DNA of 27,218 bases from an uncultured Eubacterium sp. Its GTDB lineage: Bacteria > Bacillota > Clostridia > Lachnospirales > Lachnospiraceae. The translations under genes and the position numbers were made by a program. This document shows, in pieces, positions 8,286 to 15,203 of this stretch (positions are counted from its first letter, which is position 1; each line of letters opens with the position of its first letter). The stretch spans positions 1-27,218 of the forward strand of contig NZ_CAKRAS010000039.1 in NCBI RefSeq assembly GCF_934295145.1, read 5' to 3'. The notes beneath the pieces are model-generated. The model was not told the origin of the DNA. It was given only the letters and a program-made list of their open reading frames with translations, and made no database searches.

Positions 8286-8984
8286 TTACTTGGTGTAATC
8301 CATCAAACTTCCACGGGTGATCGGCTCTATGTAAATATTTCCGCCTTTCGCTACAGCGATCTGGGCTTCTGCCGACACCGGATTTTTTTCTTTGCGGCGC
8401 AGTCTGCGCGGTTTCATCTTCTTGTTATCCGGGCTCTTGGCCAGAATGTCACCGATCTGAATCTGGATCGGGTCCATCTCAAGCGCCACGATAAAACAGT
8501 TGTTGTCTCCGGCTGCTCCCGCATAGGCATTGCCTTTCAGAGCTCCAAGCACTACGATATTGCCCTGTGAGATAATTTTTGCTCCCGGGTTGACATCACC
8601 GACGATCACCACACTGGATACACTCTCCAGCACCTGTCCGGAACGAAGTGTTCCACGGTAAAACTCGCCTTCTCTTCCAGCCACGGAATCATAGTAAGCA
8701 TCGATCTGCTGCTTTACCATGTCCGCATGGGACTCATCATTATCCACAATACAGATGATCGATATACTTGTATTCTCTGTAATGGTCTCTATAATCTGGT
8801 ACTCTTCTTCCTGTGTCAGTGCACGTCCCTCAAATGAAATTGCCATTTTTGCATCTTTGAAAAACTTCTCAGACTCCAGAAATTTCTCTTTGATGGCTGT
8901 CAGCAGTTCCTGAAACGGCATGTTTTTGTCCAGGATCAGATTAATTCCATATTTGTTGCTTTTTATGACTACTGCTTGTGACAT
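8286..8984 (-). CDS. minC: Septum site-determining protein MinC
   Basis: A 232-residue FtsZ assembly inhibitor. The N-terminal domain (about 1-105, starting SQAVVIKSNKYGINLIL) is the FtsZ-binding part. Residues about 110-215 form the right-handed beta-helix that binds MinD and dimerises, with the diagnostic YRGTLRSGQVLES, VVIVGDVNPGAKIIS and NIVVLGALKGNAYAGA. A basic insert (KMKPRRLRRKEKN) precedes the last strands. GGAGG lies 8 bases before the ATG. It is the first gene of minCDE, served by the promoter at 9034-9061. Confidence 0.95.
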   Translation of the reverse strand: MSQAVVIKSNKYGINLILDKNMPFQELLTAIKEKFLESEKFFKDAKMAISFEGRALTQEEEYQIIETITENTSISIICIVDNDESHADMVKQQIDAYYDSVAGREGEFYRGTLRSGQVLESVSSVVIVGDVNPGAKIISQGNIVVLGALKGNAYAGAAGDNNCFIVALEMDPIQIQIGDILAKSPDNKKMKPRRLRRKEKNPVSAEAQIAVAKGGNIYIEPITRGSLMDYTK

Positions 8985-9006
8985 GTATTTCCTCCAAATT
9001 TATAGA

Positions 9007-9061
9007 AATGGCATTTTGATACGCCATTATTTAATTATACCGAATCTGGGTAAATATGCAA
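9007..9061 (-). promoter_or_regulatory. minCDE promoter and leader hairpin
   Basis: Minus-strand TTGCAT (9056-9061), 16-base spacer, perfect TATAAT (9034-9039). Just downstream, AATGGC and GCCATT (9007-9012 and 9023-9028) form a 6-bp hairpin in the leader, ahead of the minC ribosome binding site. Confidence 0.6.
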
Positions 9062-9128
9062 TGGTTTTCGTCGAAAAGCACTGATAAATTCTGTAATTTC
9101 AGGGCATTCTATGAAAAAGGAGTTTTTT

Positions 9129-10049
9129 ATGTATTACACATTACATGAACGATTGAGAAAAATAAATAATACAACTTCAGGCGCTCCCGCCTGCATCGAA
9201 ACCGTACTGACCTTATCTCCCACGCAGTGGGATGAACAGAAAACTTCCCTGCGGTTTCCATCCTATGCAGGCCTGGAAAACACCATCATCCGCAGCTGTA
9301 AGGCAGAGATCTATCCCCGCTATATCTCCGGCAGTCTGTGTATTCCCAACCGAAAGCACCTGTTAGAAACGCCATTCTGCTTTACGTTTTATATGAATGA
9401 AGCCTGTATTGTATTTGTATCGGATGATTCCGTGCCTGACCGCATCATTGAGACGATGATCCATCGTTACGAAAGTCAGGAAATGTCTCCGGAATTGTTT
9501 TTGTATGGATTTTTCTCAGAATTTCTGACCAATGATATGGAACTTTTAGAATCCTATGAGCGCAAACTGTTTTTGCTGGAAGAAAATGCCATGCGGGGCA
9601 ATATCCATGACCTGATGCCCCGGTTATTAAAAAACAGGCGGGAACTGACCCGCCTGCGCAATTATTATGAACAGATTGACGATATGGCCGGACAGCTGCA
9701 GGGCAACGTCCGAAATTATTTCGACCTGGAACGGCTGCAGCTGCTTCAGCTCATCGGCGACCGGGCCTGCCGTCTCCAGCAGGTGGCGCAGCAATCCATC
9801 GATTACTGCCAGACCCTGCGGGATTTTGAACAGGCGCAGTCCGATCATAAGCAGAATAAAACCATGCAGCTGATGACGGTTCTGACTTCTGTCTTTTTCC
9901 CTCTCACCGTCATCACCGGCTGGTATGGCATGAATTTTTCGCACATGCCGGAGCTGGATGCCCGTTTTGGTTATCCGCTGATCATCGCCATCAGTCTCGG
10001 CGTGATCGCCGTGGAGTTCTGGATTTTGAAAAAACGTAAGATTATCTGA
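9129..10049 (+). CDS. CorA-type divalent metal ion transporter (MIT superfamily)
   Basis: A 306-residue homologue of CorA, the pentameric Mg2+/Co2+ channel. A large cytoplasmic domain with long helices (residues about 130-240, including LESYERKLFLLEENAMRG and LTRLRNYYEQIDDMAGQL) precedes two C-terminal membrane helices. The first ends in the selectivity motif YGMNF (GWYGMNFSHMP) and the second runs YPLIIAISLGVIAVEFWIL, followed by KKRK. This is the standard CorA layout and length. The start is taken at 9129 because AAGGAG lies 6 bases upstream; the ATG at 9111 overlaps that site. The gene is divergent from minC and convergent with the TSUP remnant. The exact ion is not inferable. Confidence 0.88.
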   Translation: MYYTLHERLRKINNTTSGAPACIETVLTLSPTQWDEQKTSLRFPSYAGLENTIIRSCKAEIYPRYISGSLCIPNRKHLLETPFCFTFYMNEACIVFVSDDSVPDRIIETMIHRYESQEMSPELFLYGFFSEFLTNDMELLESYERKLFLLEENAMRGNIHDLMPRLLKNRRELTRLRNYYEQIDDMAGQLQGNVRNYFDLERLQLLQLIGDRACRLQQVAQQSIDYCQTLRDFEQAQSDHKQNKTMQLMTVLTSVFFPLTVITGWYGMNFSHMPELDARFGYPLIIAISLGVIAVEFWILKKRKII

Positions 10050-10053
10050 ATAG

Positions 10054-10352
10054 TTACAGATTATTGATAATCAGCACAATTCCAGACAGAATCAGCAGAA
10101 CGATCACGATCTTCTTAATGACTTTTTCATTCAGAACCGAACTGCCCTTCATTCCAAGGAATACCGCTGCCAGCATAAATGGAATCAGGATCACAACCTG
10201 CTTGAGCACCGCAAGCGTCAGGATTCCTGTGGTGAAATGTTGATGTTGTTTGCCGTGTAGCTTAAAATTCCATTAAAAATCAAGGTATTTGCAAAGCCGC
10301 ATAGTCCCTTGATAAAAAATGCAACCAGTGTTGCAATGATAAACCAGATCAT
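10054..10352 (-). pseudogene. TSUP (TauE/SafE) permease remnant, internal deletion
   Basis: Two in-register halves of one membrane protein are joined out of frame. From the ATG at 10352 the first frame reads MIWFIIATLVAFFIKGLCGF and on to NINISPQES, then stops. The next frame reads LTLAVLKQVVILIPFMLAA, then FLGMKGSSVLNEKVIKKI and a hydrophobic end VLLILSGIVLIINNL before TAA at 10054. The pieces match the first and last membrane segments of a TSUP anion exporter, normally about 250 residues. About 150 residues are missing at the junction near 10229. The start lies 7 bases after the stop of the 4Fe-4S gene, and GGAG overlaps that stop, so the two were once an operon. No functional transporter is expected. 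Confidence 0.75.
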
Positions 10353-10359
10353 AAGTTTT

Positions 10360-11109
10360 CTACTCCAGAATATTTCCGTCAATGGAGATCGTCACTACCT
10401 GCCACGGAATGAATTTACCGCTTGCCTGCAATGCTTTCTTTGCTGCGAACTCCAAACCTCCACAACACGGAACTTCCATACGAACAATGGTCACACTCTT
10501 AATATCATTATTGGAAATGATGGTTGTCAGCTTTTCGCTATAATCAATGTCATCCAATTTCGGGCAGCCGATCAGTGTTACTTTGCCTTTCATGAAATCT
10601 TCGTGCATCCGCGCATAGGCATAAGCGGTACAATCTGCTGCGATCAGTAATTTTGCGCCATTGAAATACGGTGCATTCGGAGCTACCAGTTTGATCTGGC
10701 ACGGCCACTGTCCCAGACGGGATACACTCTGCTGCAGTGCAGCCGGTGTGCTGTCCTCAGTTTCTTCCAGACGCTGGTTCAGCATACGCATCCGTGTGCC
10801 CGGACATCCGCCAGCCATCGGAGCCTGTGTCGGTGCAGATGTTCCTGCTGCTTTTGCTTTTTCTGCTTCTTTTTTCGCTTTGTTTGCCAGAACGGCGGCC
10901 TCATCGTATGCGGCAGCCTCACGCTCCACGAATGTAATTGCATTTGTCGGACAGGTTGGCAGACAGTCACCAAGACCGTCACAATAGTCATCACGGAGCA
11001 GTTTAGCTTTTCCGTCTACCATGCCGATGGCACCTTCATGACAGGCATTTGCACATGCACCGCAGCCGTTACATTTTTCTTCATCAATATGAATTACTCT
11101 TCTTACCAT
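10360..11109 (-). CDS. 4Fe-4S dicluster-type ferredoxin domain protein
   Basis: A 249-residue cytoplasmic iron-sulfur protein. Residues 13-23 carry a standard CxxCxxCxxxC cluster motif (CNGCGACANAC). The second motif, DYCDGLGDCLPTCP (42-54), has only three of four Cys, with Leu46 in the second position, so it may bind a 3Fe-4S or labile cluster. An Ala/Lys-rich helical linker (about 65-90) leads to a C-terminal domain of about 150 residues with GGCPG, LLIAADCTAYAYA, GCPKLDD and VPCCGG. I know this architecture from anaerobic Clostridia but not a proven role. Electron transfer or a redox-sensing partner function is inferred. AGGAAC precedes the ATG. A CRP-like palindrome lies at 11237-11252. 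Confidence 0.85.
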   Translation of the reverse strand: MVRRVIHIDEEKCNGCGACANACHEGAIGMVDGKAKLLRDDYCDGLGDCLPTCPTNAITFVEREAAAYDEAAVLANKAKKEAEKAKAAGTSAPTQAPMAGGCPGTRMRMLNQRLEETEDSTPAALQQSVSRLGQWPCQIKLVAPNAPYFNGAKLLIAADCTAYAYARMHEDFMKGKVTLIGCPKLDDIDYSEKLTTIISNNDIKSVTIVRMEVPCCGGLEFAAKKALQASGKFIPWQVVTISIDGNILE

Positions 11110-11125
11110 AAATTTGTTCCTCGCT

Positions 11126-11143
11126 TTTTGTGGTTTTATTTTT
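11126..11143 (-). repeat. Leader motif shared with the HAD gene (copy 1)
   Basis: The 18-base AAAAATAAAACCACAAAA (minus strand) lies just upstream of the 4Fe-4S start and recurs exactly at 12370-12387, ahead of the HAD gene. The A-rich composition lowers its weight. Confidence 0.4.
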
Positions 11144-11236
11144 GTTTTTTACAATTTTCAAATTTTTCTTTTGTGCTTTTGAAGTTGTTCTCTTTCGTAA
11201 GCTGTACTTAGCATACATTGTTTTTCTGGAAAATTC

Positions 11237-11252
11237 CGTGGTTATGACCACA
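11237..11252. promoter_or_regulatory. CRP/FNR-like palindromic operator candidate
   Basis: TGTGG-N6-CCACG on the minus strand, in the leader region of the 4Fe-4S gene about 130 bases before its ATG. Shape and spacing resemble Crp/Fnr-family sites (TGTGA-N6-TCACA). No such regulator gene is in the window. Confidence 0.4.
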
Positions 11253-11281
11253 TTTTGTGGATATTTTTAATTTTTTATAAA

Positions 11282-11478
11282 GGAACTGAATGAGACAACC
11301 GATTGCAAACACGGGCAATTTTCTATCTACGCTGCGCCGCTTATCTCCGCCTCCTCCCGCGAACTCGCCACAGCAAAATCAGCTGTCGGCTCAAACACAC
11401 TCCCGGAGGCGGGCTATGCTCGCTTCGATAACGAAAATTACCCTACCGTTTCGCACTCGGTTGTCTCATTTCAGTTCC
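11282..11478. repeat. Long palindromic (MITE-like) element
   Basis: About 197 bp whose two arms are imperfect inverted repeats over roughly 70 bp each. The outer ends match nearly perfectly: GGAACTGAA, an optional A, then TGAGACAACCGA. Inner blocks AATTTTC, TATC, and CCGCCTCC also pair. The centre has its own hairpin (ACAGC, 7-base loop, GCTGT). No open reading frame of note and no clear target-site duplication is visible. The right end supplies the last codon and stop of the HAD gene. It could be a mobile miniature element or a stable structured RNA acting as a terminator between convergently arranged units. It carries no transposase. Confidence 0.7.
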
Positions 11479-12343
11479 CATTTACTGCAAAAATGCCAAC
11501 AGACTCCCGGAAAAAACGCGCCACCCCATCATTTTCACAACGATCACAAACCGTATCCGCAGCGGCTTTACAATTTTTCGTCGCATTTTCCATAGCCACG
11601 CCAAGACCTGCGAACTCCAGCATTTCCGCATCATTGTCCCCATCACCAAATGCAACTGTTTCTTCCGGCATAATGTCAAGCAGATTCAGCACATAAGCAA
11701 GACCAGTTGCTTTCCCGGAATTTTTATGTGAGATTTCTAAGCGGTAAGATACCGCTGATGTAGTGTATACCGCTTTGGTAATGAGCGGAATCCGATCTTC
11801 AATTTTTTGATAAAGCACAGGGTCTGCCGCTACGATATCCAGACTGTCCAAATCCGTTTCATGCTCCACCATAAATGTAATGATATCATCTATTGGCTTT
11901 CGGGTGCTCTGCACATATGCCACATTTCCCTGCGGCACACCGAAGGCATTTGGATTTTTCACATAGTTACTGTCACCATACGCCACGCCATCCACGAAAG
12001 CCTCGTAAGCAATCTGACCATTTTGAAAATACGAATCAAATGCATCTAATATACTATGTAAATCCGCTGGATCAATGGCCACTCCGTGAATGCGCTCCCC
12101 TGTTTTCTTATTGTAAATCGCAGCTCCGTTGGAAGTCACTGCATATGAAATGCCCTCAATCCGGCAAATGTCTTCCGGAAATGTTGCAAACGCACGGCCG
12201 CTCACCGGCACAATCTCGATTCCATCTGTAATTGCCTTCTCAATTGCTGTCCGCGTAGCATCCGACATTGTCCCATCGGAATTGATCACCGTATGATCCA
12301 AGTCAAAAGCAATGCATTTTATGTTCTTTCTTGCTAAGTTCAT
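11471..12343 (-). CDS. Cof-type HAD-IIB family phosphatase
   Basis: A 290-residue HAD-superfamily hydrolase with the C2B cap that typifies Cof-like sugar or cofactor phosphatases. Motif I is FDLDHTVI (Asp14 nucleophile, Asp16; the more usual third Asp/Gly position is His), motif II is VSGR, motif III a Lys near NSGKATGL, and motif IV GDGDNDAEML. The cap lies between motifs II and III (about 85-205). Substrate is unknown. The ribosome binding site is weak (AGAGAG). The final codons and TGA lie in the right arm of the palindromic element at 11282-11478, so the natural C-terminus may have been altered, but all catalytic motifs are intact. It follows the AAA/PD-(D/E)XK gene by 36 bases. Confidence 0.88.
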   Translation of the reverse strand: MNLARKNIKCIAFDLDHTVINSDGTMSDATRTAIEKAITDGIEIVPVSGRAFATFPEDICRIEGISYAVTSNGAAIYNKKTGERIHGVAIDPADLHSILDAFDSYFQNGQIAYEAFVDGVAYGDSNYVKNPNAFGVPQGNVAYVQSTRKPIDDIITFMVEHETDLDSLDIVAADPVLYQKIEDRIPLITKAVYTTSAVSYRLEISHKNSGKATGLAYVLNLLDIMPEETVAFGDGDNDAEMLEFAGLGVAMENATKNCKAAADTVCDRCENDGVARFFRESVGIFAVNGN

Positions 12344-12369
12344 TGTGTTTTCTCTCTTTTCACGTATTG

Positions 12370-12387
12370 TTTTGTGGTTTTATTTTT
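12370..12387 (-). repeat. Leader motif shared with the 4Fe-4S gene (copy 2)
   Basis: Exact second copy of the 18-base A-rich motif at 11126-11143. It overlaps the end of the AAA-ATPase gene and precedes the HAD start codon by 26 bases. Confidence 0.4.
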
Positions 12388-14050
12388 TTCGGATCAGGCA
12401 GCGTTTTTTATAAAACGAAATACCATAACACAAAATCTGATCATAATCATCTTCGTATTCCACAGCGTACATCCGATCATCAATCTGGTGCAAAGCCGCA
12501 TCACAATCGTGTTCCATTTCATCCATTTTTTGAGAATATTTTACTTCAAAAATCGCGACTCTGGCCTCCGTAGGATCACTGACTACCACATCACTTCGTC
12601 CTTCGCCATGCTCCCGATTGGATTCCACCATATAACCTGCACCGGCAAAAATTCCCGCCAGAAATGCATGATAAAAATCTTCTTTATAGTCATGATAGCT
12701 GATGGTTTTCCGCAAAAGCCGATTCATTTCCTGCGTGATCGTTTCTCCGTCTCCACACCAGACCGCAGCAAACAGCTTCTGACGCTCCCAGACTCTGGCA
12801 CTTTCCTGAAACCACTTCATAATCGTAGTTTCAAATATTTCACGAATCTCTGCATTTGGAATTATGAGTGCTTCCGCACCATTCGGAATTTTCTGGTTCA
12901 GCTCCGGTTTACGAATTCTGGTCAGATATCCCGTCAGATACAAGATGCTCCACAGATTATCCTCTAATGAATGCAGGTAATCATACGTCAGGTTTTCATC
13001 AATCTGCTGCACAATGTAACCACCCGACAACAATATCTCCAGCTTCTTCGTAATTGCACTGCCCGCATAATCAATAAATGAACGGATAATTGCATTATCG
13101 CTGGTATTTTTCCAATATCCCACCGGCTTTACATTCGGATTATACTGCCAGTCCCGCAGATAATTCATGACATCCCATGGACAATATACATCAAACTCAC
13201 CAAAATGATATCCATCGTACCACATTTTTACCAGTTCCGCCTGTTTTTCGGCACCGGCATCCTGTAAAATACGATCCACTTCTTTCTGTGTAAAGCCGAA
13301 ATATCCATTTAATCTGGAATCCGTAATCGTATCAGAAACAAAGTTGTTGGTTCCGGTAAATATACTTTCTTTGGCAATTTTCAGACATCCGGTAATGACC
13401 GCAAAACGAAGCGCCGGATTATCTTTCAACGGCTGCATGATTCCTTTCATCATATCCATCATTTCCGTATAATAGCCATTGCTGTTTGCTTTCGCCACCG
13501 GTACATCGTATTCATCCATCAGAAGAATGACCTGCTGACCATAATATGCCTGCATAGCATTTGTAAGCAGACCGAAGCTGTTTTTTGTCTCTGCATCAGT
13601 TCCTTTTCTTTCTACCAGGCGGCGTATGATCTTTTTATCAAACTCTGCTATTTTTTCGCTTTCCAGCAAGTACAAATGCTTTTTATAAACATCAGCTACT
13701 ACCTGTTTCAGCATCTCATACGCGCTTGCAAAATCCAGCCCATCCACCTGCTTGAATGTAACAAATATCACCGGCCAGCGATTCATCCACTCATGGCAAA
13801 GTACATCCTGTCCGGCTATTTCAAGCCCTGCAAATATACATTTGCTATCCTTTTGGATATTGAAAAAATTATCCAGCATGCTCATCGTAAGTGTTTTACC
13901 AAAACGCCTTGGGCGGGTGATCAAAGTCACCTTTGTACCTGTTGTCTTCAGTAATTCACAGATCAAGCCTGTTTTATCTACATAATAATATCCGTTCTGC
14001 CGTATTTCCGCAAAATCAGAAACACCAACAGGTATATTCAGTCCTTTCAT
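12380..14050 (-). CDS. AAA-ATPase-like protein with C-terminal PD-(D/E)XK nuclease domain
   Basis: A 556-residue protein of the multi-copy family pairing an AAA-ATPase-like N-terminal half (PF09820 type) with a DUF1703/PD-(D/E)XK C-terminal domain. The start LNIPVGVSDFAEIRQNGYYYVDKTGLI is diagnostic. The nucleotide-binding loop is the degenerate TRPRRFGKTL (45-54) and Walker B is VILLMDEYDVP (174-184). The nuclease core is Asp487 in GRSDVVV and Glu502-Val-Lys504 in IFEVKYS, complete by eye. The role of the family is unproven; mobile-element or defence links are speculation. The ATG at 14050 overlaps the upstream stop (ATGA). The atypical site AGGGGA lies within a 24-bp leader that is repeated before the DUF4869 gene. 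A TTG at 14071 would add seven residues. Confidence 0.88.
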   Translation of the reverse strand: MKGLNIPVGVSDFAEIRQNGYYYVDKTGLICELLKTTGTKVTLITRPRRFGKTLTMSMLDNFFNIQKDSKCIFAGLEIAGQDVLCHEWMNRWPVIFVTFKQVDGLDFASAYEMLKQVVADVYKKHLYLLESEKIAEFDKKIIRRLVERKGTDAETKNSFGLLTNAMQAYYGQQVILLMDEYDVPVAKANSNGYYTEMMDMMKGIMQPLKDNPALRFAVITGCLKIAKESIFTGTNNFVSDTITDSRLNGYFGFTQKEVDRILQDAGAEKQAELVKMWYDGYHFGEFDVYCPWDVMNYLRDWQYNPNVKPVGYWKNTSDNAIIRSFIDYAGSAITKKLEILLSGGYIVQQIDENLTYDYLHSLEDNLWSILYLTGYLTRIRKPELNQKIPNGAEALIIPNAEIREIFETTIMKWFQESARVWERQKLFAAVWCGDGETITQEMNRLLRKTISYHDYKEDFYHAFLAGIFAGAGYMVESNREHGEGRSDVVVSDPTEARVAIFEVKYSQKMDEMEHDCDAALHQIDDRMYAVEYEDDYDQILCYGISFYKKRCLIRKK

Positions 14051-14448
14051 TCGATTCCCCTGCTTTCCCAATTTATTTCCTCTGCACTGTACGGAAGATT
14101 AACAAGCCCTTCCCTCGTCACAATAACGTAATAATTATCCGTTTTCTGAATCGCTCTTGCAAACTCCCGGGAATGTACAAAACGATTTCCTTCATCGATA
14201 AAAATGATACAGTCTTTCTTATTCTCTAAGAATGATTCCCAGTCTCTTCCCTGCAAAACAGCACACTCTTTTTCACAGGAAAGTGAAATACCACTTTCTT
14301 CACCATCTTCATAATATTCCCTGATCATTTCCACAAGAGTTGTCTTTCCTGTGGCACTGTCCCCTTTAATTACGGTAATATTTCTCCGAACTTCAAAATC
14401 ATATCGGACTTTTGCATTTTGAACTACAATCCTGTAACTGCCCTTCAT
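14047..14448 (-). CDS. Truncated P-loop ATPase domain protein
   Basis: A 133-residue P-loop NTPase fragment. Walker A is GDSATGKTT (29-37) and Walker B is CIIFIDEGN (80-88). The beginning, MKGSYRIVVQNAKVRYDFEVRR, is a form I associate with longer proteins found next to DUF4869 genes in Lachnospiraceae. The P-loop core ends around LPYSAEEI, and the last eight codons (WESRGIE plus stop) lie entirely in the 24-bp leader repeat of the next gene, so the C-terminal part appears lost by recombination. AAGGAGG lies 9 bases before the ATG, and the gene starts 12 bases after the DUF4869 stop. It may still be translated; whether it works is doubtful. That it was once longer rests on recollection, not alignment. 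Confidence 0.7.
   Translation of the reverse strand: MKGSYRIVVQNAKVRYDFEVRRNITVIKGDSATGKTTLVEMIREYYEDGEESGISLSCEKECAVLQGRDWESFLENKKDCIIFIDEGNRFVHSREFARAIQKTDNYYVIVTREGLVNLPYSAEEINWESRGIE
14048..14071 (-). repeat. 24-bp leader repeat, copy 1
   Basis: Minus-strand TT then GGGAAAGCAGGGGAATCGA then ATG, containing ribosome binding site and start codon of the AAA/PD-(D/E)XK gene. It is identical to 14899-14922, with no similarity beyond the repeat on either side. Confidence 0.85.
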
Positions 14449-14460
14449 CCGGTTTCCTCC

Positions 14461-14901
14461 TTAATGCACAAACATTCCTGCAATTGGAACCAGTTCTGCC
14501 ATACTGTGAACAACCTGATTTGTATTCAATATATTAATTTCAAACTCCTGCTTTCCAAAATCCATGAGATGGCGAAGATTTATCGTAACGTCTCTTTGCT
14601 CGCCCATTTTGAGAAGCCACTTCGCACAATTATCTCCGCAGGTTGATGCATTAAAAATTTTGTCTGGAACATGCGCAATCAAAATCAATGTTTTAACTCC
14701 ACCAGATAACTCTCGGGGTGTGATCGCACCAAGAATCGGGCTGTCAATCACCCGTGCCCCCATAACAGTTGAATGATCAATGTCCTGTATCATCTGGCAG
14801 GACAATTCGTCCGTAATCCAGTCATCCTCATATGTATTTTTAAAATAAACTGCGGTATTATAGATTGCCTGTGGCATATCACCATAATAAATATTAAGCA
14901 T
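14461..14901 (-). CDS. DUF4869 domain-containing protein
   Basis: A 146-residue soluble protein I recognise as DUF4869 from MLNIYYGDMPQAIYNTAVYF, SGGVKTLILIAHV, and the central FNASTCGDNCAKWLLKM. The function is unknown. The family is usually beside a P-loop gene, as here (12 bases downstream). The start at 14901 follows the atypical AGGGGA site in the repeated leader; the TTG at 14922 is an alternative giving seven more residues, the same extension as in the AAA gene. A strong promoter (14961-14990) and a 19-bp palindrome (14930-14948) precede it, so this is the first gene of a likely three-gene unit DUF4869 - P-loop - AAA/nuclease, possibly extending into the HAD gene. Confidence 0.82.
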   Translation of the reverse strand: MLNIYYGDMPQAIYNTAVYFKNTYEDDWITDELSCQMIQDIDHSTVMGARVIDSPILGAITPRELSGGVKTLILIAHVPDKIFNASTCGDNCAKWLLKMGEQRDVTINLRHLMDFGKQEFEINILNTNQVVHSMAELVPIAGMFVH

Positions 14902-14922
14902 TCGATTCCCCTGCTTTCCCAA
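14899..14922 (-). repeat. 24-bp leader repeat, copy 2
   Basis: Identical to 14048-14071, 851 bases away in the same orientation. It forms the ribosome binding site and start of the DUF4869 gene. Confidence 0.85.
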
Positions 14923-14929
14923 AAACTAA

Positions 14930-14948
14930 TATTCACGATTCGTTAATA
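14930..14948. promoter_or_regulatory. Palindromic operator candidate ahead of DUF4869
   Basis: TATTCACGATTCGTTAATA is an interrupted palindrome (TATT-N2-CGANTCG-N2-AATA) lying just downstream of the predicted transcription start, a position suited to repression. Confidence 0.4.
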
Positions 14949-14960
14949 CTCTTATCTAGC

Positions 14961-14990
14961 AGTATACCCCATTTGGAAAATCTGCGTCAA
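14961..14990 (-). promoter_or_regulatory. Promoter of the DUF4869 unit
   Basis: Minus-strand TTGACG, 18-base spacer, TATACT. The leader is about 50 bases long. Confidence 0.65.
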
Positions 14991-15078
14991 TATCCTGTCA
15001 TTTGCAAGCACAAATTAACCTGTCTATTCTGCTAAAAATTTACACAAAAATTTTGCAACACTATTTTTATTAATCTTA

Positions 15079-15140
15079 TTGACATTTCTCTATTAATATC
15101 ATATATTGATATCAATAAATGATATCGTTTATTGATATTG
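15079..15140 (+). promoter_or_regulatory. padR promoter with overlapping palindromic operators
   Basis: Perfect TTGACA (15079-15084), 17-base spacer, TATATT (15102-15107). Overlapping the -10 is the perfect 14-bp palindrome TATTGATATCAATA (15104-15117). Joined to it is CAATAAA-N8-TTTATTG (15113-15134) and another TATTGAT half-site. This fits autoregulation by the PadR protein encoded just downstream. A further hairpin (CTGCTG/CAGCAG, 15158-15175) lies in the leader. Confidence 0.7.
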
Positions 15141-15203
15141 CTATAGCACTTAAAAATCTGCTGTTTTTTCAGCAGTAGACTGACAAGATAACGGAGACAA
15201 AAT

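Noticed and set aside
9111..9128. Upstream ATG for the CorA-like gene
   Set aside because: The bases right after it (AAAAAGGAG) are the ribosome binding site of the ATG at 9129, and CorA homology does not need the extra residues.
11290..11595. 101-residue plus-strand reading frame across the palindromic element
   Set aside because: It runs through the inverted-repeat arms and then antisense to the HAD gene, with Pro/Ser/His-rich sequence and no recognisable domain.
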